From Isoetes taiwanensis (lineage: Eukaryota > Streptophyta > Lycopodiopsida > Isoetales > Isoetaceae), in NCBI GenBank assembly GCA_021234155.1, contig JAJEKV010000049.1, forward strand, positions 8,592,036-8,656,035: DNA of 64,000 bases, read 5' to 3'. Each line of letters begins with the position of its first letter. Position 1 is the first letter of the stretch. Below, piece after piece: positions 1 through 9,927 of this stretch. Under the pieces are notes generated by a model that saw only the letters and a program-made list of their open reading frames with translations, searched no databases and was not told the origin of the DNA. The position numbers and the translations under genes were made by a program.

Positions 1-1393
1 CGCATTCATGGCGCCATATGTATTTAATTCTGTTAGTTGTCGAACAGACATCGATGCAATACGTATTTCTAAAAGCCACTTGCATTATAGCATACCGCAA
101 CTCATGATGGTGTTCTTGGTTTGTCGATACCAAGCGTCGCGGCGTCCCATTCTTGGCGCTTATTTTCATTTAGAGGCCATGGCCATACAAGCTCCGCCTT
201 CCACATTTCAAAATTTGAATGTGTAGGTTGAAGCTTTGTATCGAACTTTCATTTCGAGGCGCCGGCAAAGGCGCTTATATGGGTGGTTCACATGGAGAAG
301 TTTAGGCCCTCCGAAAGTTCTCAAGTGAGTCGGATCGATTAAAAAATTCAGCCGCATCAGCCACGCAAGTTGGATCTTCCGAGGGCTGATTTTCCAAAAC
401 GGGGCTGAATTTTTTTTTTGCCTCAGCCCAAGTTCCCAGGTTTTAAGCCGTAGCTTCACGCAGTTCGTCCATGTGAACCCAAAGATTAACCGATCTTTAC
501 TTCATCCCAATACAGGCTTCCCGCCCCCTACAATTCGAAATTTGAATTTGCTTAATGTATAAAAGCATGGATTGTAGGAGAATGGACTTTTTGATTTCCA
601 TATGCACGTTGCAAATTTCAAAAACGAGGTTAGTACGGACGTTCGGCTCACATGAAGCGAATTTTGCTGGGGCATACAAATTGTACACCTTCATTTCGCG
701 CTGTGCGATCCACGTAGTATGGAAGCTCCAAATGATGTGTAGATAAGGATCCAACTGACTCACGAATATGCTCCAGTCTTCAATCGCAAAAAAAGGAGGT
801 CTAAAAAATAAGAACTTAGACCTCGACGTGTTGCGTCTTGCAGGCTCAAAAAGTGTCGACATCTGGGCGGATGGCAGTTTATATCCATTGGATCTGTTGA
901 GTGGCAAGAAACCGTCATTTTGGGACGTTTCAAGTTTAGTCCAATTTTGTGGTGACGGTAACTCTGGCCTCTTGGGATATTGTGAGAGATTGAGAGAGGA
1001 TGAAGGCATTCAGAATCGAATACAGTTCCTTGAGATGAGCTGCTTCCGATAAGGAAGGGGAAATGTCCGTGAAGATGCTAATAAATGACATTATACTTTG
1101 CAATGCGAAGGGTTTATACATTCTTGAAGTACAAAGGTTATGGTGTTTGTGTTTAGATACCTCTAATACAAGAAGTCTTTGACTACTTTTCACAATAGAT
1201 TCCTTTAAAAATCTATTGCTATTTAAATTATAGCAAAAATGAGTCTTGAAACTCTTTAAGTAGTAGAAGAACTCTTTGACTAGTTATCCATTTGATGACC
1301 ATTTTTTAAGAAAATATGATATGTCACATTCTTATATGCAAACATTCATAAAATTTATGAACATTGAAGGTCAAAGCCATCCTTGTTTAAAGA
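1..1393. other. Non-coding stretch, no gene recognised
   Basis: Short open frames occur on both strands, but none shows a family motif or a convincing coding pattern. The only clear structure is the foldback at 341-415. The sequence may be old transposon debris, but nothing identifies the type. Confidence 0.4.
341..415. repeat. 75-bp foldback (inverted repeat)
   Basis: AAAAAATTCAGCC at 341-353 is the exact reverse complement of GGCTGAATTTTTT at 403-415, giving a 13-bp stem and a 49-nt loop. It could be a small MITE or a chance palindrome. No target duplication was seen at its edges. Confidence 0.4.
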
Positions 1394-1461
1394 GGATCAT
1401 ATGATGCGAAATCTTCATGCGCAGAAGTAATTGCATATAAGAAATTCGCCTGGTGTGATCC
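1394..1461. repeat. Hairpin repeat GGATCA...GTGTGATCC, copy 1
   Basis: A 68-bp unit begins GGATCATATGATGCGAAAT and ends AATTCGCCTGGTGTGATCC. The ends are imperfect inverted repeats of about 19 bp. The same ends recur at 1620-1686, 2018-2084 and 3801-3867, so this is a local repeat family and not a single palindrome. Confidence 0.55.
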
Positions 1462-1619
1462 TTGCGTAAAAAAGTAAATAGAAACACAAATATTGAACTT
1501 ACAACTTAGCGTAAACAAATAGTATTTTAATAAACCAACACTTTACATACTAACACTTTATACTTTAAATAAGATATTTCTTTCTTTCCTTTTACTTGAA
1601 AGCTTTTGTTTTTCAAGAT

Positions 1620-1686
1620 GGATCACACCAAGCGAATAATACACATGCAAAAAAAAGGGACACACTAAATTCGCATGGTGTGATCC
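1620..1686. repeat. Hairpin repeat, copy 2
   Basis: The 67-bp unit starts GGATCACACCAAGCGAAT and ends ATTCGCATGGTGTGATCC. These arms are inverted repeats with one mismatch over 18 bp. The following bases (CACTTTCTTATTTGTTGTCAA) also follow copy 3 with one change, so copies 2 and 3 belong to a larger local duplication that includes some flank. Confidence 0.65.
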
Positions 1687-2017
1687 ACTTTCTTATTTGT
1701 TGTCAAATTAAAATTAAACACAACTACCCCTTCTCATTTAATGCTTTACCACCCCAAGTGCATAAAGTTATTAGTCCTTTTCAAAGAGCATATCTTTTTT
1801 TAAGAAGGATCACATCAAGCATCCTATTTGCATCTAAAATACTTCACCAACTCTAGTAGTACATAAAGTTATTAGCATTTTTCAAAAAGCAAACACTTTA
1901 TCAATAAATGAGCACGTCACATATCCACACTTAACTTCAAATAAGACACATATATATTTCTTTTATTAAAAGATAATCAAAGTAATTTTACTATAGGAAG
2001 TCATCTTTTTCCAAAAA

Positions 2018-2084
2018 GATCACACCAAGCGAATTTTGTATAAGCTAAAAGGTTGGAATATACTAAATTCGCATGGTGTGATCC
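2018..2084. repeat. Hairpin repeat, copy 3
   Basis: The unit starts GATCACACCAAGCGAAT and ends ATTCGCATGGTGTGATCC and has the same arms as copy 2 with a different central spacer. Its right flank is shared with copy 2 and is interrupted about 30 bp downstream by the hAT-like element at 2116-3117. Confidence 0.65.
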
Positions 2085-2115
2085 ACTTTCTTGTTTGTTG
2101 TCAATAGATGATAAC

Positions 2116-3117
2116 CAGTGTTGTCACGTACGTCCTGTACAAGTACGGTACTAGACGTACACAAGCGTACAGGACGGTTACAAGACGTTGGGAGCTCAAA
2201 GTACGTTAAGTACGTTTTTTCAATTTTGTTTAGTACGTGTATAGTACGTTAAGTACGTACAATACGTCTAGTACGTTTAGTACTCCTGCCAAATGTTAAA
2301 TTTTCATAGTTATGCTACATGACCTTGGACTTTGCTACCAATGACAGATTTGTAGATCTCTTTGCATTCCTATTAAGTATATATGAAATTGCACTTATTC
2401 ATACTAAACGGAAACTATATTCATAGAAACCTATATTACATTACGATAATAAACAACCTTAAAATGTTTTCGATAGAGATCTGAAGAACTTGGAGATTTC
2501 TCTGCGGAAGAGAGACTCTGAGCCGGCCGTTGCTAAATTGTGGTCGTGACCTAGAATGCTAGGTTTGTTTACTTTTCCCTCTCATTTATTTTTTTGTTTA
2601 TCTTTTTTAACAATTTGGAAGGGCAAAGCCATTTGAATTGTTGTTTGGACTCTTGTTGAATCATGAATCATGAAAAACTCTCTATTGGATCTAAAACCGT
2701 ATGATTTTCTACATTAACATCATTCAAATGTTAAACTATCACAAAAAATACATGAAAGCAACATCACGACTTGTGAGCTTGATATTTAAAAGAAATTAAA
2801 TGAATTATTTCTTATAACTTGGTATTAACTTGGCAAATGGTGTATTAACTTGGTAAAAATGATGTATTTCTCCCTAGCAATTGGCCTAAAGGGGTGCAAG
2901 GAGAAGTAAGGGACATATTGTACTAGTTGCTCCACTAGACATGTTAAGTACCTTATTAGGACGTTAAGTACGTCCTGTACAAGTACTTGTGATAAGTACG
3001 GTACTTAAAAATTTTCATCGAACTTTTGCAGTTTTTTTTCATGTACAGTACGTCTGGTACGTTTCATGAGGTACTAGACGTCCATAAAGGATACGTACGC
3101 GTACATAAACAACACTG
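2116..3117. mobile_element. hAT-like non-autonomous DNA element with 8-bp target duplication
   Basis: The element starts CAGTGTTGT and ends ACAACACTG, a 9-bp perfect terminal inverted repeat that continues imperfectly inward. It is flanked on both sides by ATGATAAC (2108-2115 and 3118-3125), an 8-bp target duplication of the hAT type. The inner edges are crowded with GTACGT, AAGTACG and CTAGACGT motifs on both sides (about 2126-2290 and 2940-3105). This fits the subterminal transposase-binding repeats known for hAT elements. The 650-bp centre has no transposase-like frame, so movement would have needed a transposase supplied elsewhere. Boundaries are exact; the hAT assignment rests on TSD length and terminal CAGTG. 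Confidence 0.8.
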
Positions 3118-3125
3118 ATGATAAC

Positions 3126-4756
3126 ACCAAGTCCCTCATCAATAGTCTCCCATTTGCATATAAAATATGTATCATTCCAAGTTATATTATGCTTTATGAA
3201 CTAAACTTTTTCAAAGAGGGTCCCAAAGCAAAATACAAACACTTAATCAATAAGCCAACACTTTACCAACAACCAAAGCTTTATTAAATAAGATTTTATG
3301 TTATTTTATCAAACCTAACAATGTTTCCATATGTGACACTTTGAGTTAACTGATCCAAAGGCTCATGAAAGCGACATTTTATACAATATATCTTTGGAGC
3401 TTTTGTGTCGTGGCATTAGTAAACACCTCTAATGGAACAAATATTTTGTAACTCATTTTTTCAACAACCCTGGATGCACGTCTTATCAAACATTTCTTCA
3501 TTGCAAGGACACCATTCTCATAAGGCTTGCACAATTCGCTTAAAAGAGGTCATGGGACGACTTTCAAGCTCGGCTCCCAGGGGGCTCCCACAACTTTACA
3601 ACGTAAAACTAGATGCCCATTGCCCTGAATGTATATCTTGGAAAAGCATGTCTCTTATGTCCATATGTTGGACAACAACGATGCTAGTAATGCTTTTCCC
3701 TAGTCTCAAATCCCCCGACATCCGATAAATATAGCCCAAAGAAAAATATTTGATTCAAAAGTGAATATAAATCAAGAAGAGGGAAGAAAAAAAGAAGCAA
3801 GGATCACATGACGCCAAATCTCACTACACATTTACAAAGTGCATATGCATTTTTCATGGTGTGATCCATGTATTATTGAGAGTGCAAATTTGCAAATATC
3901 CTCCTCTTCAAATCCCTCCCCCCCCCTTCCCTTTTTTTTTTGCAATATACTATCCATAGCATTTATTTTGAACCCTATAGTTCTACCTATTCATTATGTA
4001 TGAATGTCGCCTCCGGCGATGTAACTCCATAGTCACCCTTCGTTAAGGATAGCATTCTCACCCACGAGCCTATGGATAGATATCCTTCCACCGTCATGCC
4101 TTTATTGTTTTGTAAGTGATGAACTGCAGAAGCAATGTAGGAGTACTAGGAGCAATGATGGATGCAATTAGAGATACAGATCGGTCGTTGAATTGTAAGA
4201 ATGAATGGCAGGGAGCAATACGATGAATGGGAAGAGCTGAAAAGTAGGAAAACTTCAGAATGAAAATTTGGGTAGTAAAAACATGGCATGTAACGTACGT
4301 TTGCTTGTCCGCACATCGCCTCGCCCTTGTTGCTTAACTCTATGCTCGCCTCGCAAAAGCACAGACACTATTGGAGACTTGGATTCCAAATGAAGAGCGA
4401 AGGCGGAGAGGATGCACGTAGCGGCACTAATGTGAACAATGGAAATCTTGGTGCCAAAATTTGATAAGATGGTTGGTGCATGTGGGCATGTGCACAGTAG
4501 GCGGGAAAAGTAGCCATTATTTTGGTCCGCGATACGATTTTCGAAAAATGCGGGCCATTAATGTGGTTGCAATGAATGCACAAACATGTCCTATAAAATT
4601 TTGCCATGTGGATGCCAAGTAAGCCTGCTCCTCTTTCTACTTGCCAACTAATACTGACTTTGGAAAAAAATGCGCAAACATCATTGGTCGCGAGAAACAT
4701 GACGTGGAATTCTGGCATCCAAGATATGGGCCATTTTGAGACCCCAAATCCGCCCT
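3126..4756. other. Non-coding stretch with one more hairpin repeat
   Basis: The sequence around 3230-3300 (CACTTTACCAACA followed by TTAAATAAGAT) resembles the flanks at 1540-1575 and 1900-1960, which indicates old local duplication. Open frames at 3432-3728 (plus) and 4368-4718 (minus) show no recognisable motif. Apart from hairpin copy 4, nothing else can be named. Confidence 0.4.
3801..3867. repeat. Hairpin repeat, copy 4
   Basis: This 67-bp unit begins GGATCACATGACGCCAAAT and ends ATTTTTCATGGTGTGATCC. It is more diverged than copies 2 and 3 but has the same length and the same outer GGATCACA/GGTGTGATCC pairing. Confidence 0.5.
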
Positions 4757-6398
4757 AATGATAAGCCGGGCAAGCACAATGTGGTCGTGGATGCTTTGTC
4801 ACGTCATCCTTTGGTAACCCGCACCCATTGTAATGCAATTTCTACGCTCACCAGTGAGTTTGGGAAGCAAATAGAGCAAACCTTGGCCATGGATCCGGAA
4901 TTCTATGAAGTGTGGAACAGTTTGGCCAAGGAGGCACGGACAGATAAGGAGCATGAGGCTTTTCGCTCTTATAAGAAGGAGGGCAATTTGCTTTATTACA
5001 AAGATAAGTTGTGTGTACCTGAGACTTCAGGAGTCCGTAAGCTCATTCTTCATGATACACACAACTGCCCTATAGCTGGACATGAGGTTTCATGAAAACC
5101 TATTTTAAGATTCGCTCCAGCTATTACTGGCCACGTATGAAGAAGGACATTCCCAGATACATTAAGCAATGTCAAGTGTGTCAGCAAATCAAGGCCGAGC
5201 AATTAAGGATTCCAGGAGAATTGCAACCTCTGGAGGTGCCCAACGCCAAATGGGAGGTGATAACCATGGATTTCATTGTGGGCCTTCCACGCACTCTCCG
5301 TGGATATGATGCCTTAATGGTAGTGGTCGACAAGTTGTCGGAGATGGCTCATTTCTTGCCATGTCGCACCACAGATATAGCCTTGGACACAGCTTTGTTG
5401 TTTGCAAAGGAAAACTTCAGATTACACGGGATGCCACGAGTGATAGTATCCGACAGGGATCCCAAGTTTGTAAGTGCATTCTGGAAAGATTTCTTTGCCA
5501 CCATCCAGACCAAGCTTGCTATAAGTACAGCATATCATCCTCAGACGGATGGACAGACAGAGCGCACCAACCGCATTATAAAGAATATTTTGCGAAGCTA
5601 TGTGTGGAGTAAGCAATCTCAGTGGGCTGACTATATTTGTTTTGTCGAGTTCGCCTATAACAGCATGAAACAAGAGTCTTCTAGAATGTCTCCCTTCATG
5701 ATAAATTATGGTTATCAATGCCTTACTCCAGATACATGGCATAATCCTGTTTCTAAGGTGGAGGTTTCTCAGCAACTCCTCTTGGAAATGCAAGCTTTGG
5801 TTGAGGAAGTTTGTGGTTATTTATTGGCTGCACGTAGTCGTCAGAAAAGTGTGGCTGATAAACACAGGACCCAACGAGTTTTCCAGGTGGGCGATTCAGT
5901 TTGGCTCAAGAATCAAGATTAAGGTTAAGCAAGCCAAGCTTAAGATTGGTAACTGCAAGAAACTAGCACCCAGATGGGCTGGGCCGTTCAGGATCATTGA
6001 ACGTGTTGGAGAGCAGACATATCGGTTGGATTTGCCACCCCGCTTGAAGATCCACAAGGTCTTTCACGTCAGTCTTCTGAAGCAGCATACTCCAGATCCA
6101 GAGGAGATCTTAGATACACCCACCCTCCTTGAAATGACAGAGGAGCATCTAGAGATAGTGCCTGAAGTTCTTCTTGATCGGGCCTATAAGCAGACCAGAA
6201 GAACTCAAATGCTACAATATTTGGTCAAGTGGAAGCACTTGCCAACTGAGGATGCTACGTGGGTTGATGAAGATAGACCTTGAAAAGCACTATCCGGACT
6301 TCATGCGGCATTTTCAAGGCCGCACCATCAACGATGTCATCAACCCCGCACCCGGCGGTAAGCTTGGACGGCTTGATTCGGCATGGATCATGCAGTAG
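4757..6398 (+). pseudogene. pol: Chromovirus pol remnant: RNase H end, integrase, chromodomain-like tail
   Basis: The protein would insert element cDNA into chromosomes. It opens with the RNase H end (KPGKHNVVVDALSRHP). The HHCC zinc site follows (HDTHNCPIAGH ... CQVCQQ), then the catalytic core with TMDFIVGLP, VSDRDPKF and the HPQTDGQTERTNR block. The C-terminal part has APRWAGPF and HKVFHVSLLK, and a chromodomain-like end (YLVKWKHLPTEDATWVDED). The frame is broken at least three times: one base is lost near 5083, one A is gained near 5905, and the frame shifts again near 6278 before the last residues (LEKHYPDF). The catalytic residues are present, so decay is limited to small indels. The gene cannot make a single product as read. 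Confidence 0.85.
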
Positions 6399-7044
6399 CC
6401 TGTGGGGGTAGATGCATCGTAAATAAAAGTAGTTACCGATGATGAGATCACCTTGGCGTTCTCTAGGACGTGGTGTATTGTCAATGTCGGCATGACCGCG
6501 GATTGCTTGGAAAGCATGTAGTGGATAGGCCGCGTTCATCTCGGCTATAATGGGAACTTGGCCATTCCTTATGCCGCAATGAATTGCGAACCATAGGCAT
6601 GATAGGTTCCCTTGTAGATAGGTTTTTCTTTTATTTTCTTATAGGGGGTGGTCCCTTCAACCACAACTTAATTATTATGTGTAAATACTGACATATTGAC
6701 ATGTGCAGGCCAGTGAGCGGTACGTGACCTGCCCATGTATAGAGGGTTGCTGATGGCCCAAGTTTCTGTGCTTTTGTGTTGTTTCATGAATTTTGATGCT
6801 ACTTTGATAATGTTTGCTATTGGACTCCGGTCCTTGAAACTTTTATTGTCATAATTATATGAAATGCACGTGTGTGCTTAAACAGTTCTATGTTTAAACT
6901 TAATTTCTGTTATCTACAAGAATAAGAAATTATTCTCCTATTTTTTTCTGCGTAACTATTATAATTTACGCTACTAAGTTACTACTAAGATATTAATCTT
7001 TTGTTTTTTTAACTAACCCTAATGCTGAGGGCAGCATTATTTCT
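6399..7044 (+). other. Untranslated region between pol and purine tract
   Basis: AT-rich sequence follows the pol stop and runs to the polypurine tract. The stretch CCCTAATGCTGAGGGCAGCA just before the tract has a counterpart at the same place in the element at 53866 (near 55530-55550, minus strand), so it is a conserved part of this family's 3' end. Confidence 0.5.
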
Positions 7045-7057
7045 AAGGGGGGGAGAA
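7045..7057 (+). promoter_or_regulatory. Polypurine tract
   Basis: AAGGGGGGGAGAA lies immediately before the LTR start TGTGACG. This is the expected position of the plus-strand primer. The minus-strand relative at 55511-55523 has the matching tract. Confidence 0.85.
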
Positions 7058-8615
7058 TGTGACGTTCCGCATAGTTATACGGTGTATGTATAACTATACT
7101 GACACGTCAGGGCCGAGGATACACCATCATGGGGGTACGTAGACTAACCACAAGGGATTAATTTAGCTACGCTAAATTAATAAGGGTTTAATTAAAGGTT
7201 AATTACCTATAATTAAGGAATCATTATCTAATTAACTTAATTAAGCTAATTAAGTTAGGCTAATTAATTAATTAGGAAGAGGACACCTGGACAAACTCGA
7301 TTGGCCAATAGGAGACTGCTAATTTGGGGCAGCAAATTGGATCCCAACCCCAATTTGCCCCAAATTGAATCCAGGGAGAGGAGTTGCTGGACGCCCAGGC
7401 TGCTTGAAGATGGAGATCCCACATGACAATGGTTCCAGCCGGAATTCGGGTTAGTAGATAGATTAATTTGGTATTTCTAGGGCCAGCGCCTCTGTCAGGC
7501 TTCTTTGCTTGTCTCTGACGATGATTAACCCTTGTTTGATAGTTAGAACTGTTCTCAACTATTGATTATGCTTTGTAATAGATGGATGGATGTATCTTTG
7601 GTAGTATCTCTGTTAGTTCTTCCAGAAAGCAGGGATTAAGGGGGTAGAGACCTCTGTGACCTGTGTTCATTAGTATGCTCCTAGTAGCTCCCATAGTACC
7701 TAGTAGGTGCGGCCTGTGCACAAGATCCCACCGAGCTGTGGAATCTATGGCATGATTGAAGCACCAGATAAGGGGCCATAGTGATGAAGTGTGGTGGGGT
7801 CTCGCCTGAGCATAAAAGGCTACGGGGACTCCTTCAGTGAGCTAGGCCTAATAGCCGGTCAGTGAACTAGGCCGGGTATGGGTCTGACACTCCCTGGGTA
7901 CAGCGGTGTGATCATCCTGTACTTTGAAGATAAAGTTAGGGGAGTAGGTCGGGTACGGATGCGGAGGTCGCTGATGCGGCACGTATTCTCTAGCTCACCC
8001 ATGGAATCACTGCGACTCTGGGAAGGGACGCTTCCCTGACCTGCCTCATCGGACTGGGGAGATGTAACCCGGAGTAGTCCCGAAGGGTGATGCCTTGGGA
8101 ATGCGTCTCCGGAAGGCTACAATGATGCCATAGCTTGATTCAGCTCATCTGCAAAGTGTGCACAGGAGGGGCGGATGGAGTGGACAACCCTAGCCGATGT
8201 TCTATGCCAGCCAACGCCATGTCAAGATTTTGTCTGCTGATCTCCTGAGACCTAGCCGTCAGTCGATCCTCATTGGAGTCTGAGCCGGGGTAGAACCATG
8301 GGTTTTGGGATGTTTTCCTTAGCATTAGATGTATCTTCTTTGCTATCATCAGTTGGATGGATGTGCCACCCTTCGTGGTGGTTATTTATGATATGATTAT
8401 GCTGTATGCTAACTTTGTATTCACGCTTCTGCGACATAGGAGTCCCATTGAAGGCGTGGGCCGAATGACACCTCCGTGTCCTTCACCCGGGCATCTTTCT
8501 ATAGATGGTCCGAGTTAGATGGAGGGCCCTGCTTATGGTGAGCTGATTGCCATGGGAGAGGGAAGTCCCCGTATGTATACGTCCGGAGCGCCGTATATGT
8601 TCAGGGAGCGTCACA
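7058..8615 (+). repeat. Chromovirus LTR (3' LTR), 1558 bp
   Basis: The LTR starts TGTGACG and ends CGTCACA. The interior aligns by eye with the LTRs at 49648-51012 and 53866-55510 (read on the minus strand there). One shared block is the stretch around GGGCGGATGGAGTGGACAACCCTAGCC. It carries the promoter and polyadenylation signals of the element, but no TATA box was pinned down. Confidence 0.85.
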
Positions 8616-9329
8616 GTTCTATACCAGATCCTACTCCAGGAGACAGGTTTTCTACCCCTTCAACGGGCTGCATTGGAACACCATATCATTTACTTCCAGA
8701 AGGTGGTCGCTATGGGTGATACACGTTTGCCCAACCTTGCTTTGGCCATGGCGATGGGTCTCCAATGCCTGAAGGCCTGCTGGAAGGACAAGCAAGCTCA
8801 ATAGTTCTCACGCTGGGGTGTACAGGCAAACAGATGCGTCCATATAAGGACAAAGAAGGATCACAAGGCACTTAAGCTGTACCTAGATGCTACTTTCCTT
8901 CGCAAGCTCTGGGATGCAGATGCTCTGACGCACGTTAAGCTGGCACACTATCAGCAGCAAGTCAATCCTAGGCTCACGAGAGACCCACACCAGTACTTGT
9001 ACACCCAGTTGCTCATGAAGAAGCGCAGACTTATAGCTTCCATTCGCACGGGTGCACATCGCCTCTGCATTGAGACAGGACGTTGGGCTAGGGAAGCACG
9101 AGAGCAAAGGCTTTGCCAGTGTTGCCACCAGGGCGCCATTGAGGATGAATGTCATGCCCTCCAGATCTGCCCAGCATTTGCCCATATCCAAGAGCGGTAT
9201 GTTCGATTACTAGTGCCCGGCCAACCATTGCATGAGTTATTGAATACGACGTCAGTGGGTTTGTTGGGGTCATACCTCCAGGAGGTTATGGATGCACGAA
9301 CTCAGTTGTGTCCTCCGGGACGGTATTGA
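8616..9329 (+). pseudogene. LINE ORF2 C-terminal domain, one in-frame stop
   Basis: One frame stays open over about 237 codons except for a single TAG at 8802-8804. Downstream of the missing reverse transcriptase it reads RAALEHHIIYFQKVVAMGD and, later, TGAHRLCIETGRW. A zinc-binding C-terminus follows (CQCCHQGAIEDECHALQICP), matching the C-x2-C-x-H-x-C arrangement typical of LINE ORF2 tails. It probably served in RNA binding during target-primed reverse transcription. The stop may be a mutation, and otherwise the region is well preserved. The N-terminal endonuclease and the polymerase are absent from this copy. Confidence 0.75.
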
Positions 9330-9535
9330 ACTGTTCTATACAATTGTACAGCGTGCCAGCATACTTATTACTGCTAAGATTTTTCCCTCGAAAACCCTTC
9401 AGGGCGGGGGTTTTTTAATCCTATCAGTAATACGCTTGCTGCTCTCTTTTTGTTTGGGTCCCATAGGCCAATCGGTCTCCGTGGATGCTAAAAAATCTAT
9501 TCTATTCTATTCTATTCCATTTTACCACTAAGCCT
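8616..9535 (+). mobile_element. LINE 3' end with TTCTA tail
   Basis: This is the 3' portion of a non-LTR retrotransposon: the C-terminal coding part, a 3' UTR and a simple tail (TCTATTCTATTCTATTCTATTCC at about 9497-9520). The UTR contains AAACCCTTCAGGGCGGGGG and GGGTCCCATAGGCC, ending CCGTGGATGCTAAAAAATC. The same UTR and tail occur at 31720-31858 and 41247-41597, and a tail fragment occurs at 44846-44875. The left edge coincides exactly with the end of the chromovirus LTR. Confidence 0.8.
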
Positions 9536-9543
9536 ATTGTATA

Positions 9544-9749
9544 GTACTCAGTCACTCCATAGCATTTATAGCTGGGTGGAATTTATGCACATGTGGCATA
9601 TAATAAGAACTAAGAGCTCTCAACTAGGAGCATAATCTAAATAATGGCTACTAGGTCTTTACCCCCCTTTCCAATACAAGAGGTGCAACATGAGATAAAC
9701 CAACATCATATATCAACATAACATGATAAATAACAAAAATAGCATATAA
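9544..9749 (-). repeat. Fragment of chromovirus LTR, inverted
   Basis: The plus strand reads CTACTAGGTCTTTACCCCCC and then an AATACAAGAGG block. This corresponds to the body of the LTRs at 50480-50650 and 54710-54880 in the same direction, and is therefore inverted relative to the LTR at 7058-8615. It is a diverged scrap with neither LTR end, and the Helitron terminus abuts it at 9750. Confidence 0.6.
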
Positions 9750-9778
9750 CTAGTAACGGTGCCCAGTGTTGCTGGGCA
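9750..9778 (-). terminator. Helitron 3' terminal hairpin and CTAG
   Basis: The hairpin at 9760-9778 has a TGCCCAG/CTGGGCA stem. CTAG at 9750-9753 is the element end, and the adjacent A at 9749 (T on the minus strand) is the host base. In rolling-circle transposition this structure signals the end of transfer. Confidence 0.8.
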
Positions 9779-9880
9779 TTCGTTGGAAGTTTGTAAATGT
9801 TTTTATTGCAATAAGAAATGTGTGCAGTAAGCTTTTATTATTGGAATAGAGAAATATGAAATATTCAAATATAGTTATAG

Positions 9881-9899
9881 TGCCCAGTGCTGCTGGGTA
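9881..9899 (-). repeat. Second hairpin resembling the Helitron terminator
   Basis: Read on the minus strand, TACCCAGCAGCACTGGGCA repeats the terminal hairpin about 120 bp further inside the element and is followed by CTATAACTAT instead of a CTRR end. It looks like an older or duplicated terminator. Confidence 0.6.
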
Positions 9900-9927
9900 T
9901 TAGTACAGTGTAAGAAATCTATAGAAA

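Larger units (their letters stand above)
4757..8615 (+). mobile_element. Ty3/gypsy chromovirus, 5'-truncated, with 3' LTR
   Basis: Only the 3' part survives: the end of RNase H, the integrase, a chromodomain-like tail, a purine tract and one complete LTR. The 5' LTR, gag, protease and most of reverse transcriptase are missing, with the break near 4757. The family is the same as the minus-strand element at 53866-64000. Both share the GRTHCNAIST-like linker, the integrase sequence, the LTR ends TGTGACGTTCC/GGGAGCGTCACA and much of the LTR body. The LINE sequence starts directly at the LTR edge (8616), so this element probably landed in the LINE. The other half of that LINE is not visible. Confidence 0.85.

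Noticed and set aside
1620-2084. The repeated hairpins with spacers could be read as a CRISPR-like array.
   Set aside because: There are too few copies, the spacing is irregular, the repeats are inverted and not direct, and the sequence is a plant genome.
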